Part shown: piece after piece, positions 39,523 to 50,028 of the stretch
How the letters are laid out: each line of letters begins with the position of its first letter
How positions within the stretch are numbered: position 1 is the stretch's first letter
Origin: Collibacillus ludicampi
Lineage (GTDB): Bacteria; Bacillota; Bacilli; Tumebacillales; BOQE01
Reading direction: 5' to 3'
NCBI RefSeq assembly: GCF_023705585.1
Contig: NZ_BOQE01000001.1
Coordinates: forward strand, 2,822,710 to 2,886,709
DNA length: 64,000 nucleotides
Program-made: the position numbers and the translations under genes
Notes under the pieces: generated by a model
Told to the model about the DNA's origin: nothing
The model's database searches: none
The model's input: the letters and a program-made list of their open reading frames with translations, nothing else

Positions 39523-39799
39523 AGGCAGCCTATCACTCCTCTGCGAATCTAACAACCTATTACAAGATTCGCTAAAGGATGATAACTTCCTGTCTAATCG
39601 TGCCATAAAATCTTATATTTTTGGAAAATGGAGCTTACGTTGCTATTGCTCATTTATAGATGGAATAATAAACTAATGATGATAAATAGAGGTTTTTCTA
39701 CTATCTATGAAATGTCCTTGACTTTCTGGATCATAAACAGCTTCAACCATCTTCTTAGATTTAAATTTATTGGAAAAACCAAGAAAAGAGGTTGTTTCG

Positions 39800-40942
39800 A
39801 TGAAAAGAACAAAAGCAGGAACCATTTTATTTTCGATGTTAGCCTCTCTCGTTTTTCTCCTTCCTTCCCAAGCGATGGCGGCTTATCCGGCGTCGACGAT
39901 TGAAGGAAGCGACAATATTTTTTTGGCGTATACGGGTTATCAAGCGGATTCGGACGGCTTGGTTCACCAACAGGATTGGGAAGAGAACGATTTTCAACCG
40001 ATTGTCACGCACATCAATCGTTCCGAGAGAAAAGCGGATGGAGAAATGTTTACAAACTTTCTGTTTGTGGGAACGGCTGTCAAACAATCATCGGGCACAT
40101 TGAAGTACATAGGAGTCAATGACGATGCCCCTGCGGATTTCACTGATTGGCAGACCTATAAGGATGAACTGTTCGCACCGGGCAAAAATATCAACGCACT
40201 GGCTCATGTTGCGACGAATAACGGACTAGGTAAAGAGATTAAAATTCACGTATGGATTGGACTTCCTTATCCCAATGCAAAAGTTTTTAAGACTGATACG
40301 GCCCGCATTACCGCCGTGAAGAAATGGATCGACTCTTTCTTAACGACCTGGAATGAAAATGGTTACGGAAACCATTTGAGTCTCGCAGGATTCTACTGGG
40401 CGGGTGAAAGTGAGTACGTAAGCGGCGGTCTTATCAATGACGGGTATGTGATGTCAACGGTCAATGCGTTTATTCATCAGAAAATGGTGGACGGTCATCC
40501 ATTGCATTCGCTTTGGATCCCTTATCAAGGGGCTGCAAGTTGGGACCGTTGGAAAACATTCGGATTTGATTTGTCCATTCTGCAAAATAATTACTATTTC
40601 CGAAAAGCGAGTTTCGAAACGGCCGCCGCAAATGCTTTCGAGAACGGACAAGGAATGGAAATGGAGCTGGATTTGGGAGTCACCTGGGATCCGGTCTCGC
40701 GTGCGAAGTTCAAAAAGTATCTGGATTCTGGTGTTACAGGCGGCTATGACAGTTCCAAACGTTACTATGGCCCGTATATGTCAAACGTGCCGCTGGCCTG
40801 GTATGTCGGTGGTTGGTACTGGCACGATGGTGTGCGCGACCATGTGATCCTGAGGTTATATAACACAGGCAACCCGTTGTATGATCACATTTGGGAGTTT
40901 CTCAAGGGCACATATCATGACGATTCAAAAAAAACGGAATAA
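39800..40942 (+). CDS. DUF4855 secreted protein
   Basis: 380 residues with a signal peptide (ILFSMLASLVFLLPSQAMAA). The mature protein has SDNIFLAYTGYQ, FNLAGFYWAGESEYV-like, LHSLWIPYQGAASWDRWKTF, and VPLAWYVGGWYWHDG. The pattern fits DUF4855, a TIM-barrel-like glycoside hydrolase-related family of Bacillota. No enzyme activity is known to me. AAAGAGG precedes ATG 39800. Neighbouring surface proteins suggest a cell-envelope role. Confidence 0.75.
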   Translation: MKRTKAGTILFSMLASLVFLLPSQAMAAYPASTIEGSDNIFLAYTGYQADSDGLVHQQDWEENDFQPIVTHINRSERKADGEMFTNFLFVGTAVKQSSGTLKYIGVNDDAPADFTDWQTYKDELFAPGKNINALAHVATNNGLGKEIKIHVWIGLPYPNAKVFKTDTARITAVKKWIDSFLTTWNENGYGNHLSLAGFYWAGESEYVSGGLINDGYVMSTVNAFIHQKMVDGHPLHSLWIPYQGAASWDRWKTFGFDLSILQNNYYFRKASFETAAANAFENGQGMEMELDLGVTWDPVSRAKFKKYLDSGVTGGYDSSKRYYGPYMSNVPLAWYVGGWYWHDGVRDHVILRLYNTGNPLYDHIWEFLKGTYHDDSKKTE

Positions 40943-40953
40943 GTGGGCTACCG

Positions 40954-40984
40954 AACCGCTGGAAAATCAAGCCGGCGGTTTTGT
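40954..40984 (+). terminator. weak terminator after the DUF4855 gene
   Basis: AACCGC (40954-40959) pairs with GCGGTT (40975-40980), then TTTTG. Confidence 0.55.
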
Positions 40985-41206
40985 TATGTATATCGACCTT
41001 GCTATAGAACAGCGTTTTCTTTTTGGTTTTGTTTGAAACAATAATGTAACAGTGATTATAACAACTGAAAAATTGACTATAATATTAGGATGAACAGCAT
41101 GAAACAGATAACTTATAACCAATATAACAGGCATTCAATTTCGAAGAAAATCCGCTTTTAGGTACAAGATTCGGGCTCCTTTATGCAATATCTCACGTTT
41201 TCAAGT

Positions 41207-41236
41207 TTGCAAGTTGAAAGAATCAAAACCTATAAT
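41207..41236 (+). promoter_or_regulatory. sigma-A-type promoter for pdhABCD
   Basis: TTGCAA (41207-41212), 18-bp spacer, TATAAT (41231-41236), 53 nt before pdhA. Confidence 0.55.
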
Positions 41237-41247
41237 TGAAGCAATAA

Positions 41248-42354
<1,107 letters not shown>

Positions 42355-42355
42355 A

Positions 42356-43336
42356 ATGGCACAAATGACGATGATACAAGCGATTACAGACGCCATGCGC
42401 GTTGAATTGAAGCGCGATCCGAGTGTCCTTGTATTTGGTGAGGACGTAGGTAAAAACGGCGGGGTATTCCGGGCAACGGACGGTTTACAGAAAGAGTTTG
42501 GCGAGAATCGTGTATTCGATACTCCGCTCGCTGAGTCGGGGATCGGCGGATTGGCCGTTGGTCTCTGCCTGACAGGATTTCGCCCGGTTGCCGAGATCCA
42601 ATTTTTCGGCTTCGTTTTTGAAACGTTCGATGCGATCGCCTCTCAAGCAGCAAGAATGCGTTATCGTTCAGGGGGACGTTATCATTGCCCGATCGTTTTC
42701 CGTTCACCGTTCGGCGGCGGCGTGAAAACACCGGAATTGCATGCAGATTCGCTTGAAGGTCTGATGGCGCAAACCCCGGGTGTGAAGGTGGTGATCCCAT
42801 CGAATCCGTACGATGCGAAAGGTCTCTTAATCTCTGCGATTCGTGACAACGATCCCGTGATTTTCCTTGAGCATATGAAACTGTACCGTTCTTTCCGCGG
42901 TGAAGTTCCGGAAGGAGAATACACGGTTCCGCTCGGTAAGGCGAACGTGGTGAAAGAAGGTAGTGATGTGACTGTCATCACTTACGGTGCGATGGTACAC
43001 ACGTCTCTCAAGGCAGCAGAACAAATCGAGAAAGAGCGCGGCGTTAAAGTCGAAGTGATCGACTTGCGCACCATCAGTCCGTTGGACACGGAAACGATCA
43101 TCAAGTCTGTCGAGAAGACCAACCGGGCGGTTGTGGTACAAGAAGCTCAACGCCAAGCGGGTATTGCCGCAGAAGTGATCGCGCAAATTAACGAACATGC
43201 GATCCTTTCTCTCGAAGCGCCTGTTGTGCGCGTGACCGCACCGGATACTGTGTACCCGTTTGCGCAAGTGGAAGATGAATGGTTGCCAGACCCGGCTCGT
43301 GTCATCGAAGGCATCAACAAAGTTCTGGACTTCTAG
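42356..43336 (+). CDS. pdhB: pyruvate dehydrogenase E1 component, beta subunit
   Basis: 326 residues. TPP pyrimidine-binding domain ([69 protein letters not shown]) and the transketolase C-terminal domain ([17 protein letters not shown]). Pairs with PdhA as an alpha2beta2 E1. ATG 42356 starts one base after the pdhA stop, with GGAGGGAAAG as ribosome site. Confidence 0.95.
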   Translation: MAQMTMIQAITDAMRVELKRDPSVLVFGEDVGKNGGVFRATDGLQKEFGENRVFDTPLAESGIGGLAVGLCLTGFRPVAEIQFFGFVFETFDAIASQAARMRYRSGGRYHCPIVFRSPFGGGVKTPELHADSLEGLMAQTPGVKVVIPSNPYDAKGLLISAIRDNDPVIFLEHMKLYRSFRGEVPEGEYTVPLGKANVVKEGSDVTVITYGAMVHTSLKAAEQIEKERGVKVEVIDLRTISPLDTETIIKSVEKTNRAVVVQEAQRQAGIAAEVIAQINEHAILSLEAPVVRVTAPDTVYPFAQVEDEWLPDPARVIEGINKVLDF

Positions 43337-43351
43337 GAGGTGGCAAAGGAC

Positions 43352-44698
43352 GTGGCTTCAACATTTGCATTTAAATTGCCGGATATCGGCGAAGGTATTC
43401 ATGAAGGTGAAATCGTCAAATGGTTGGTCAAGCCGGGAGATGTCGTTGAAGAAGACCAAGTGATTCTCGAAGTACAAAACGATAAAGCGGTCGTAGAGAT
43501 CCCGTCTCCCGTATCGGGTAAGGTTTTGGAATTAAAAGTGAGCGAGGGTACGGTCGCTGTTGTCGGAGATGAATTGATCGTTTTCGAAACGGAAGGCGAA
43601 GTTCCGGAGCAAAATGCGCACGGCCAAACATCCTCCTCAGAGGAAGCGTCTCAAGAAGGATGTGCGGTAGGAAGTTCTGTGGCGGCAAATGTGGCTGCGG
43701 CGACAGTGGATACACCGATGGCTGCACCATCCGCGGGTACGCAAGCATCGGCTGCGGTAGATCCGAACCGTCGCATTCTTGCATTCCCCTCCGTTCGTAA
43801 ATTTGCGCGCGAACAGGGTGTAGATATTCGTCTCGTACCTGGAACGGGTAAACACGGCCGTATCACGAAGGAAGATATCATCAACTTCAAGAATGGCGGA
43901 CAGGTTGTTGCACAAGCTCCGACACAAACACAAGATACGGTCGACAAGAGTGCCGCTGTGGCTTCAGCGAGTGTCACTGCCGCTCCTGCAGGCGAACGTC
44001 TTGAAGAACGGGTACCGCTCAAAGGGATCCGTAAAGTCATTGCTCAAGCGATGGCGAAGTCGGTATATACCGCACCTCATGTGACTGTCATGGACGAAGT
44101 GGACGTCACCAAACTTGTCGCATTGCGCGAAAAAGCGAAACCTCTCGCTGAGAAGAAGGGTGTCAAGCTGACGTACTTGCCGTTTATCGTTAAAGCGGTC
44201 GTGGCCGGTTTGCGTCAATTTCCCGCACTCAACGCATCCATTGACGATGAACGAGGCGAGATCGTTTACAAAAAGTATTACAATATAGGTATTGCTACGG
44301 ATACGGACAACGGTCTCTTAGTACCGGTTGTTTCTGACGCGGATCGCAAGAACATCTGGACGATAGCAGGGGAAATTGCCGATCTGGCCAAGCGTGGACG
44401 AGAAGGAAAATTGGCTCCCAATGAGTTAAAAGGCAGCACCTTCACGATCACCAATATCGGTTCGGCGGGCGGCATGCTCTTTACACCTGTGATTAACTGG
44501 CCGGAAGTTGCGATCCTGGGAACCGGGCGCATCACCAAGAAACCGGTCGTTCGCAATGACGAGATCGTGATCGCTCCCGTACTGTCCCTCTCACTATCAT
44601 TCGACCATCGGATCATCGATGGGGCTACGGCACAACATTTTGTCAACTATGTGAAAGCACTGCTGGAAGATCCACAGTTGCTCGTTATGGAGGTGTAA
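43352..44698 (+). CDS. pdhC: dihydrolipoamide acetyltransferase (E2)
   Basis: Core of the PDH complex. 448 residues: one N-terminal lipoyl domain with the lipoyl-lysine motif [16 protein letters not shown], an Ala/Ser-rich flexible linker, the E1/E3-binding domain ([30 protein letters not shown]), a second linker and the catalytic domain ending with [12 protein letters not shown] (catalytic His). AGGAGG at 43335-43340 points to GTG 43352, which gives [17 protein letters not shown] 43340 overlaps the ribosome site. Confidence 0.95.
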   Translation: MASTFAFKLPDIGEGIHEGEIVKWLVKPGDVVEEDQVILEVQNDKAVVEIPSPVSGKVLELKVSEGTVAVVGDELIVFETEGEVPEQNAHGQTSSSEEASQEGCAVGSSVAANVAAATVDTPMAAPSAGTQASAAVDPNRRILAFPSVRKFAREQGVDIRLVPGTGKHGRITKEDIINFKNGGQVVAQAPTQTQDTVDKSAAVASASVTAAPAGERLEERVPLKGIRKVIAQAMAKSVYTAPHVTVMDEVDVTKLVALREKAKPLAEKKGVKLTYLPFIVKAVVAGLRQFPALNASIDDERGEIVYKKYYNIGIATDTDNGLLVPVVSDADRKNIWTIAGEIADLAKRGREGKLAPNELKGSTFTITNIGSAGGMLFTPVINWPEVAILGTGRITKKPVVRNDEIVIAPVLSLSLSFDHRIIDGATAQHFVNYVKALLEDPQLLVMEV

Positions 44699-44701
44699 GG
44701 C

Positions 44702-46117
44702 ATGGTCGTAGGCGAATTTACAACGGAGGTAGATGTCCTCGTTATCGGCAGCGGTCCCGGCGGTTATGTGGCTGCGATCCGTGCCGCACAGCTCGGTAAA
44801 AATGTAACGCTCGTTGAACGTGAAGATCTTGGCGGTGTTTGTTTGAACCGCGGGTGCATTCCTTCCAAAGCTTTGATTTCTGTCGCTCATCAATATGAGA
44901 CGGCGAAGCATGGCATGGAGAAAATGGGCGTCTTCGCAGAAGGAGTAAAACTTGATTTTACAAGAGCCCAAGCGTATAAAAACGAAGTTGTCAAAAAGTT
45001 GACCGGCGGCGTTGCGGGCCTGTTAAAAGGGAACAACGTGACGGTGCTCAAGGGTGAAGCGCTTTTTGTAAACGAAAACGAAGTCCGCGTGTTCGATAAC
45101 TATGAAGTGAATCGCTATCGTTTCAATCATTGTATCATTGCAACCGGTTCTCGACCGATCGAACTCAAATCCCTTCCTTTCAGCAAACGTGTGCTTTCAT
45201 CTACTGAAGCGCTGGAGTTGCCGGAAGTTCCGAAGAAGCTGATCGTGATCGGCGGCGGGTATATCGGTGTGGAATTAGGAACTGCGTATGCGAAGCTGGG
45301 CGCGGAAGTGACCATTCTTGAAGGTACCGATTCGATTCTCCCCGGATTCGAGGCTTCACTCGTACAACCTGTCAAGAAAGGGCTCAAAGCGAACCATGTG
45401 ACCGTACACACAAACGCTTTGGCGAAGTCTGTTGAAGAAACGGATTCCGACGTGACGGTTATCGCCGATATCAAAGGCGTCGAACAGAGATTGACGGCTG
45501 ATTATGTACTCGTAACAGTCGGGCGTCGTCCGAATACGGACAACCTTGGTTTGGATGCGATCGGGGTGAAACTCAATGAGCGCGGATATGTTGTTGTTGA
45601 CAAACAAGGCCGCACGAACATCCCGAACATTTATGCGATCGGGGATATCGTAGCAGGACCCGCTCTGGCGCATAAAGCATCCTACGAAGGAAAAGTGGCT
45701 GCGGAAGCGATCGCGGGACTTCCGAGCGAAGTCGATTATCGTGCGATTCCCGCTGTGGTCTTCTGTGATCCTGAAATCGCGAGCGTAGGTCTGACCGAAG
45801 AAGAGGCGAAAAAGCAAGGATTGAAAGTGAAGACGGGTAAATTCCCGTTTGCTGCAAACGGCCGTGCACTTTCGATCAATCAGGCGGACGGATTCGTGAA
45901 AGTGGTCGCGGAAGAAGGCACCGATGTAGTTCTCGGTGTTCAGATCGTTGGTCCGGCAGCTTCCAACCTTATCGCAGAAGCGGGACTTGCGATCGAGATG
46001 GGGGCAACATTGGAAGATATCGCACTGACCATTCACGCTCATCCAACACTTGGAGAAGTCACCATGGAAGCGGCAGAAGTGGCATTGGGTCATGGGATCC
46101 ATATTCTTTCCAAATAA
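44702..46117 (+). CDS. pdhD: dihydrolipoamide dehydrogenase (E3)
   Basis: FAD/NAD flavoprotein reoxidising lipoamide. 471 residues with [19 protein letters not shown], the redox disulfide [18 protein letters not shown]-binding [35 protein letters not shown] and the C-terminal catalytic AHPTLGE (His-x-x-x-x-Glu). The gene starts 3 nt after the pdhC stop, last in the operon, followed by a strong terminator. Confidence 0.96.
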   Translation: MVVGEFTTEVDVLVIGSGPGGYVAAIRAAQLGKNVTLVEREDLGGVCLNRGCIPSKALISVAHQYETAKHGMEKMGVFAEGVKLDFTRAQAYKNEVVKKLTGGVAGLLKGNNVTVLKGEALFVNENEVRVFDNYEVNRYRFNHCIIATGSRPIELKSLPFSKRVLSSTEALELPEVPKKLIVIGGGYIGVELGTAYAKLGAEVTILEGTDSILPGFEASLVQPVKKGLKANHVTVHTNALAKSVEETDSDVTVIADIKGVEQRLTADYVLVTVGRRPNTDNLGLDAIGVKLNERGYVVVDKQGRTNIPNIYAIGDIVAGPALAHKASYEGKVAAEAIAGLPSEVDYRAIPAVVFCDPEIASVGLTEEEAKKQGLKVKTGKFPFAANGRALSINQADGFVKVVAEEGTDVVLGVQIVGPAASNLIAEAGLAIEMGATLEDIALTIHAHPTLGEVTMEAAEVALGHGIHILSK

Positions 46118-46140
46118 AACTGGAAATTGAAACGTGATTC

Positions 46141-46173
46141 AAAACGGTCTCGTTTTTGGCGAGACCGTTTTTG
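46141..46173 (+). terminator. terminator of the pdh operon
   Basis: 11-bp stem AAACGGTCTCG (46142-46152) / CGAGACCGTTT (46160-46170), then TT. Confidence 0.9.
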
Positions 46174-46251
46174 CGTAAGGTCATGACTTTTCGGGAGGAT
46201 GCATAAAGGAAAATATTCCTACGCATAATTAAACATCAAAGGGGGAATTTG

Positions 46252-46542
46252 ATGTTTAGGCGAATATTTAATACATCATCACCGCTGGGGATTGCGCTGA
46301 CAGTCGCCGGAGTCGTTCTTGCTTTGTCCCCGGAAGCTCGTCAAGCGGCCCGGCGTATGTTGGTCAAGGGAACGGCCGCTATCTTGGGGGTCGTGGATCA
46401 GGTGAAGGAGGTCTCCGCAAATATGAGTCCGGAAGTTCAGAGATCTGCCGATTTTCTCGACGATGCAAAATCATCCGTTACTCATAGTGGTGAAGCCAGT
46501 GAACATTTGCACGGGAATGAGAACCATACGCAGCTTCACTAG
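46252..46542 (+). CDS. hypothetical protein with one membrane segment, 96 aa
   Basis: Not recognised. ATG 46252 follows AAAGGGGGAA. The N-terminus has SPLGIALTVAGVVLALSPEA, one hydrophobic helix ending at Pro, then an amphipathic stretch (RQAARRMLVKGTAAILGVVDQVKEV) and a polar His-rich tail (SEHLHGNENHTQLH). The layout recalls short YtxH-like envelope proteins, but the motif is not clear. It is monocistronic with its own terminator. Confidence 0.6.
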   Translation: MFRRIFNTSSPLGIALTVAGVVLALSPEARQAARRMLVKGTAAILGVVDQVKEVSANMSPEVQRSADFLDDAKSSVTHSGEASEHLHGNENHTQLH

Positions 46543-46551
46543 GTGTTTGAC

Positions 46552-46587
46552 GAAGGAGCCTGGTAAATCGGGACTCCTTCTTTCATT
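46552..46587 (+). terminator. terminator after the 96-aa protein
   Basis: GAAGGAG (46552-46558) pairs with CTCCTTC (46574-46580), then TTTCATTT. Confidence 0.7.
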
Positions 46588-46661
46588 TGCCGATACATGA
46601 CAGGCAATCCCTCTGAGAGCGTAGAGAAAGACCTCTTCGAGTTTGTTAGGAGGATTTCCGT

Positions 46662-47273
46662 TCAGTGACCGATGATGATGAGAAAAACCCCCTGAACGAG
46701 CCCGATCCCAAGGCCCATATAAAACCCCAACCATTCGATGAAAGTCAGCTCTTGTCGAGCCACTTTGCGCACCAATTGTTCCAACTCGACAAAGTCCAGT
46801 TGAATCAGTCGGTCATGGACGATTTGGCGAATGGGAATCATGTTTTGCAGGCGTTCAATATCATCGTATAAGTTATGGATCAGATGATTGAGCTCTTTAG
46901 AAACTATGTCGGATATGTATTCGAGCGCGGGTATGCGAATCGCCGTTGGCATCCACCGAGGAAATTGTACTTCTACTCGTTCCATGATTCGTTCGTGAAT
47001 CATTTTCGTGGCCTGTTGCAACAATTCCGCGTCCTTAATGAATTTTTTTATGTCTTCCTGGGAGAGAAGATCTGTTTCTACAACTTCCGCTAGACTATTG
47101 GCTATATTTTCTTTTCGTTTGGGTAGAACACCTTGAATTTGCCATCGTGTACCCCATACGCGGTAAGGGTTTTTTGGATTAAACAACAACCAGATGGCCA
47201 ATTTGTTTGTTATCCAGCCGTGCAGAGCGCCGATCAATGGAAGGATAAGGAAATCGACAACATAACGGTTCAT
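46662..47273 (-). CDS. DUF445 family membrane protein
   Basis: 203 residues. N-terminal helix with ILPLIGALHGWITNKLAIWLLF, whose GWxTNxLAIxxLF is the DUF445 signature, then FNPKNPYRVWG and WQIQGVLPKRKENIANSLAEVV. A long helical middle and a C-terminal helix (FIEWLGFYMGLGIGLVQGVF) complete the fold. Shorter than the ~380-aa YheB-type members. Role unknown. Rev-strand AAAGGAG precedes ATG 47273. Confidence 0.85.
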   Translation of the reverse strand: MNRYVVDFLILPLIGALHGWITNKLAIWLLFNPKNPYRVWGTRWQIQGVLPKRKENIANSLAEVVETDLLSQEDIKKFIKDAELLQQATKMIHERIMERVEVQFPRWMPTAIRIPALEYISDIVSKELNHLIHNLYDDIERLQNMIPIRQIVHDRLIQLDFVELEQLVRKVARQELTFIEWLGFYMGLGIGLVQGVFLIIIGH

Positions 47274-47400
47274 GTTTGGGCTCCTTTTTCATACATGTCA
47301 CATCAATGTTATGAAAGTGTATCATACATGTATTATACCCGCTTTTTTTCTCATCTTCACAAGCCTATTTTGTTTGACTAGAGATGCGAAAAATCTGTGC

Positions 47401-47722
47401 TTGGGTGGATGATATCGCTTTGCGCTTGGGTTCTTTGGGGCATATGCTTTGCGCTCATGCTCCGTGGAGGTCGTTTCAGCGGGTATATGCATTGCGCTTA
47501 TGCTCCGTGAAGGTCGTCTCGCATGGAATTATAATCATATGTTGCGAGACGACCTTCAAAGTCGCTATTACGCGCAATGCATATACCCTTTTACATCCGA
47601 AAGGAAGCGAGACGACCTCCAAGGTCGCTATTACGCCCAAAGCATATGCCCTCTTCTCGTTTAAAGGAAGCGGAACGACCTTCCACTCACCTCTGCGCTG
47701 CAAAGCGCTATCATCCACCCAA
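47401..47722. repeat. fold-back repeat, long copy with terminal inverted repeats
   Basis: 322-bp nested inverted repeat in a 580-bp gene-free gap (47274-47853). Ends: TTGGGTGGATGATA (47401-47414) / TATCATCCACCCAA (47709-47722), 14-bp perfect. Inside lie two direct ~48-bp units (TATGCTTTGCGC..CTCCGTGGAGGTCGTTTC and TATGCATTGCGC..CTCCGTGAAGGTCGTCTC), then the same two in inverted order. Inner 47438-47650 matches the 37.4-kb copy in opposite orientation. A 118-codon frame (47384-47740) crosses it and is judged non-coding. The rest of the gap shows nothing else. Confidence 0.9.
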
Positions 47723-47840
47723 AAGCCACTCTGTTACTAGTGGCAGACTTAAGCTTCTCTTTCGCATAAGAAACTCTTCATTCTCTAATGGTTCCATTTG
47801 TTACCGATGAGAAAGAGTAGCATTGGAGTCACAAGATAAA

Positions 47841-47881
47841 AACGACCGCCTCTTCATCTTTCAGGGCGGTCGTTGTCTTTT
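47841..47881. terminator. bidirectional terminator at the end of the 69-aa gene
   Basis: AACGACCGCC (47841-47850) pairs with GGCGGTCGTT (47865-47874). Plus side is followed by GTCTTTTTTT, minus side by TTTTATC. The right arm encodes the last codons of the minus-strand gene and the loop holds its stop codon. Confidence 0.82.
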
Positions 47882-48063
47882 TTAGGGATGTAGGGGACAC
47901 TTGAGAAGAGATCGGCAAATGTCTGCTGATCCTCGTGCAGATGGTTGCTTTTATCAGGAAGTCCCATGAGATGGAGCAATTCCTCGTTCATTTCTTCCAT
48001 TTGTTTTTGCGCGAGTTGTTCCAGAGTATCTTTTTTTATTTGAAAATATTTTTCGTTTCGCAT
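47854..48063 (-). CDS. hypothetical protein, 69 aa
   Basis: Not recognised. Rev-strand GAAGGAG lies 9 nt before ATG 48063. The product is soluble, charged and helical (KKDTLEQLAQKQMEEMNEELLHLMG) with a polar tail (FADLFSSVPYIPKKDNDRPER). The terminator hairpin overlaps its stop codon, which supports real expression. Next upstream on the same strand is another tiny gene (48147-48284), so a two-gene unit is possible. Confidence 0.6.
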   Translation of the reverse strand: MRNEKYFQIKKDTLEQLAQKQMEEMNEELLHLMGLPDKSNHLHEDQQTFADLFSSVPYIPKKDNDRPER

Positions 48064-48146
48064 GCTGTGTCTCCTTCGCGTGCGATTTTATATCCATCGT
48101 TTCTTGGGACGAGGAAACGAACCGCGTCCCAAGAAACTCCTTACAT

Positions 48147-48284
48147 TCATCTTTCAATCGGATTTCCATTATCGTCTTCTCGTTTGTAACCATCATAAGC
48201 GACAAGGATCACGCCTAACTGTGATTCCAAATCATTGATCATTTTCTTTTGCTCTTCCGTGAGGCTTGCCAGATGATACGTCAA
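48147..48284 (-). CDS. hypothetical protein, 45 aa
   Basis: TTG 48284 preceded by AAGGGGGTGGC at good spacing. Product TYHLASLTEEQKKMINDLES followed by QLGVILVAYDGYKREDD, soluble and acidic/helical at the N-terminus. Not recognised. It lies 83 nt upstream of the 69-aa gene on the same strand. The start codon is rare, but the Shine-Dalgarno site and uninterrupted, protein-like composition favour a real gene. Confidence 0.55.
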   Translation of the reverse strand: MTYHLASLTEEQKKMINDLESQLGVILVAYDGYKREDDNGNPIER

Positions 48285-48513
48285 GGTAGCCACCCCCTTG
48301 TCACGTGTTCGCGGATAGTTTTACCGAAAGGGGGGAGCTTCAAACAGCCTTTACGTTCCATCGTCACCAATTGGCGCATGAATAAGAAGAGGGGCGTGAA
48401 ATGTAGAGCTCCTCTTTTTGCGTCCATAAGAAGAGCATAACGGGACTGTGAAAGTATGCTAGAATAATAGAGAACTGGCATCAAAATAGGATTGTAGGAA
48501 GTGTATTGAAGGT

Positions 48514-49191
48514 ATGGCGATTTTGAAAAACGATTGGGCACCTTTGTTAGAACAAGAATTTGAAAAACCGTATTATTTACGGTTGAGACGTTTTTTAATT
48601 GAAGAGTATAGTACCCGCGTGATTTATCCTGACAAATATGAAATTTATACGGCTTTACATTTAACATCATTTGAAAACACGAAGGTCGTGATCATCGGAC
48701 AGGATCCTTACCACGGTCCAGGGCAAGCTCATGGGCTAAGTTTCTCCGTCAAACCGGGAGTAAGTATTCCTCCTTCCTTACAAAACATTTTTAAAGAGTT
48801 GCATGATGACCTGGGATGCTACATCCCCAATAATGGATATCTTGTGAAATGGGCGGAACAAGGGGTACTGATGTTAAATTCGGTTTTAACCGTACGCGCA
48901 GGTATTCCCAATTCTCATAAAGGGATGGGGTGGGAGACGTTCACAGACAAGGTGATCACGACGCTTAATCAAAGAGAGAAACCGGTGGTTTTCATCCTTT
49001 GGGGGAAACATGCGCAGGAAAAGAAAAAACTGATCACATCCGCTAAACATTTTATCATTCAATCTCCGCATCCGAGTCCCTTTTCGGCAAATCGAGGCTT
49101 TTTGGGCAGCCGTCCGTTCTCAAGAACCAATGAATTTTTGAAAAAAATTGGGGAAGAAGAGATCGATTGGCAGATACCGAATCTAACCTAA
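48514..49191 (+). CDS. ung: uracil-DNA glycosylase (family 1)
   Basis: Removes uracil from DNA. 225 residues with the catalytic water-activating loop [21 protein letters not shown], the uracil-binding [22 protein letters not shown] and the DNA-intercalating [18 protein letters not shown]. Complete and of normal length. A ribosome site of the form GGAAG lies a little far upstream. It converges on the TSUP gene across a strong hairpin. Confidence 0.95.
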   Translation: MAILKNDWAPLLEQEFEKPYYLRLRRFLIEEYSTRVIYPDKYEIYTALHLTSFENTKVVIIGQDPYHGPGQAHGLSFSVKPGVSIPPSLQNIFKELHDDLGCYIPNNGYLVKWAEQGVLMLNSVLTVRAGIPNSHKGMGWETFTDKVITTLNQREKPVVFILWGKHAQEKKKLITSAKHFIIQSPHPSPFSANRGFLGSRPFSRTNEFLKKIGEEEIDWQIPNLT

Positions 49192-49198
49192 ATATGTT

Positions 49199-49224
49199 CC
49201 TTGAGCGGGCGCACCCGCTCAAAG
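49199..49224. terminator. hairpin between convergent ung and TSUP genes
   Basis: Perfect 9-bp stem TTGAGCGGG (49201-49209) / CCCGCTCAA (49214-49222) with a 4-nt loop, extendable by CC/GG. T-runs are poor on both sides. Probably a bidirectional terminator. Confidence 0.6.
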
Positions 49225-49242
49225 GTGATTTCTTATCTGTGA

Positions 49243-50028
49243 CTATTCCGTCATGATACGAATTGACATAAATACTAAAGTGATGGCTAAAGACCGAAGG
49301 AGGGTTTTTGCAGGTAATTTTGCTGCGATCCTTGCACCTGCTTGTCCACCCAAAAATGCACCAATCGCCAAAAAGAACACCAAATGCCAAACGACGTTGC
49401 CGAGAATGATGTGAGTGATTGTACCTATACAGGAAGAAATCAAGATAATAAACATGGAAGTCGCCGTGGCAATATGAGCGGGAAAGCTCATCAGTAAAAC
49501 CATTGCCGGCACTAAAATCGATCCGCCGCCAATGCCTAAAAGAGAAGATAGAAATCCTGTCATGAAACTGACGATGAGTCCAAACCCGCGATGATACGAG
49601 AACACGACTGTCTCACCGTCATTTGTCATCTTCCGTGTGACGGTCGCAGGGAGAATATTCTTTGCCGGAATTCTGGGTTTCATAAGCAGGAAAACGGAAA
49701 CCGACAAAACGATCAAACCGAAGATCGTATAAAAAAGATGGCGGGATAATGCTTTGGAAAAAATGGCTCCCATGATCGAACCAGGGATCATAGCGGCACC
49801 AAACCAGAAACCGCTTGCAAAGTCGATTTTCTTCTGCCTTGCATAAGCGATCGTACTCGAAATCGAATTGATACATAAAACAGCCATCGAAGTTCCAGCA
49901 AGTAATCTTGGTTCAACGTGATACAAGAAAATAAGAAAGGGAATAATGATAAATCCGCCGCCTAACCCGACGATTGAACCTGCCAACCCGGCCAGTGTTC
50001 CAATCAAAAAAAGCGAAACAGCTTCCAT
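49243..50028 (-). CDS. TSUP (TauE/SafE) family sulfite/sulfonate exporter-like protein
   Basis: 261 residues, about eight hydrophobic segments. It begins SLFLIGTLAGLAGSIVGLGGGFIIIPFL with the repeated G-x-GGGxxxxP motif, seen again at LLGIGGGSILVPAMVLLMSF. Family members move sulfite, sulfoacetate or similar anions. The specific substrate is unknown. Reverse-strand ribosome site AGTGATTCGAAATGG is weak. An operator-like repeat lies upstream at 50101-50120. Confidence 0.85.
   Translation of the reverse strand: MEAVSLFLIGTLAGLAGSIVGLGGGFIIIPFLIFLYHVEPRLLAGTSMAVLCINSISSTIAYARQKKIDFASGFWFGAAMIPGSIMGAIFSKALSRHLFYTIFGLIVLSVSVFLLMKPRIPAKNILPATVTRKMTNDGETVVFSYHRGFGLIVSFMTGFLSSLLGIGGGSILVPAMVLLMSFPAHIATATSMFIILISSCIGTITHIILGNVVWHLVFFLAIGAFLGGQAGARIAAKLPAKTLLRSLAITLVFMSIRIMTE

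Noticed and set aside
41090-41161. 23-codon frame upstream of pdhA
   Set aside because: No good ribosome site. Probably leader sequence.
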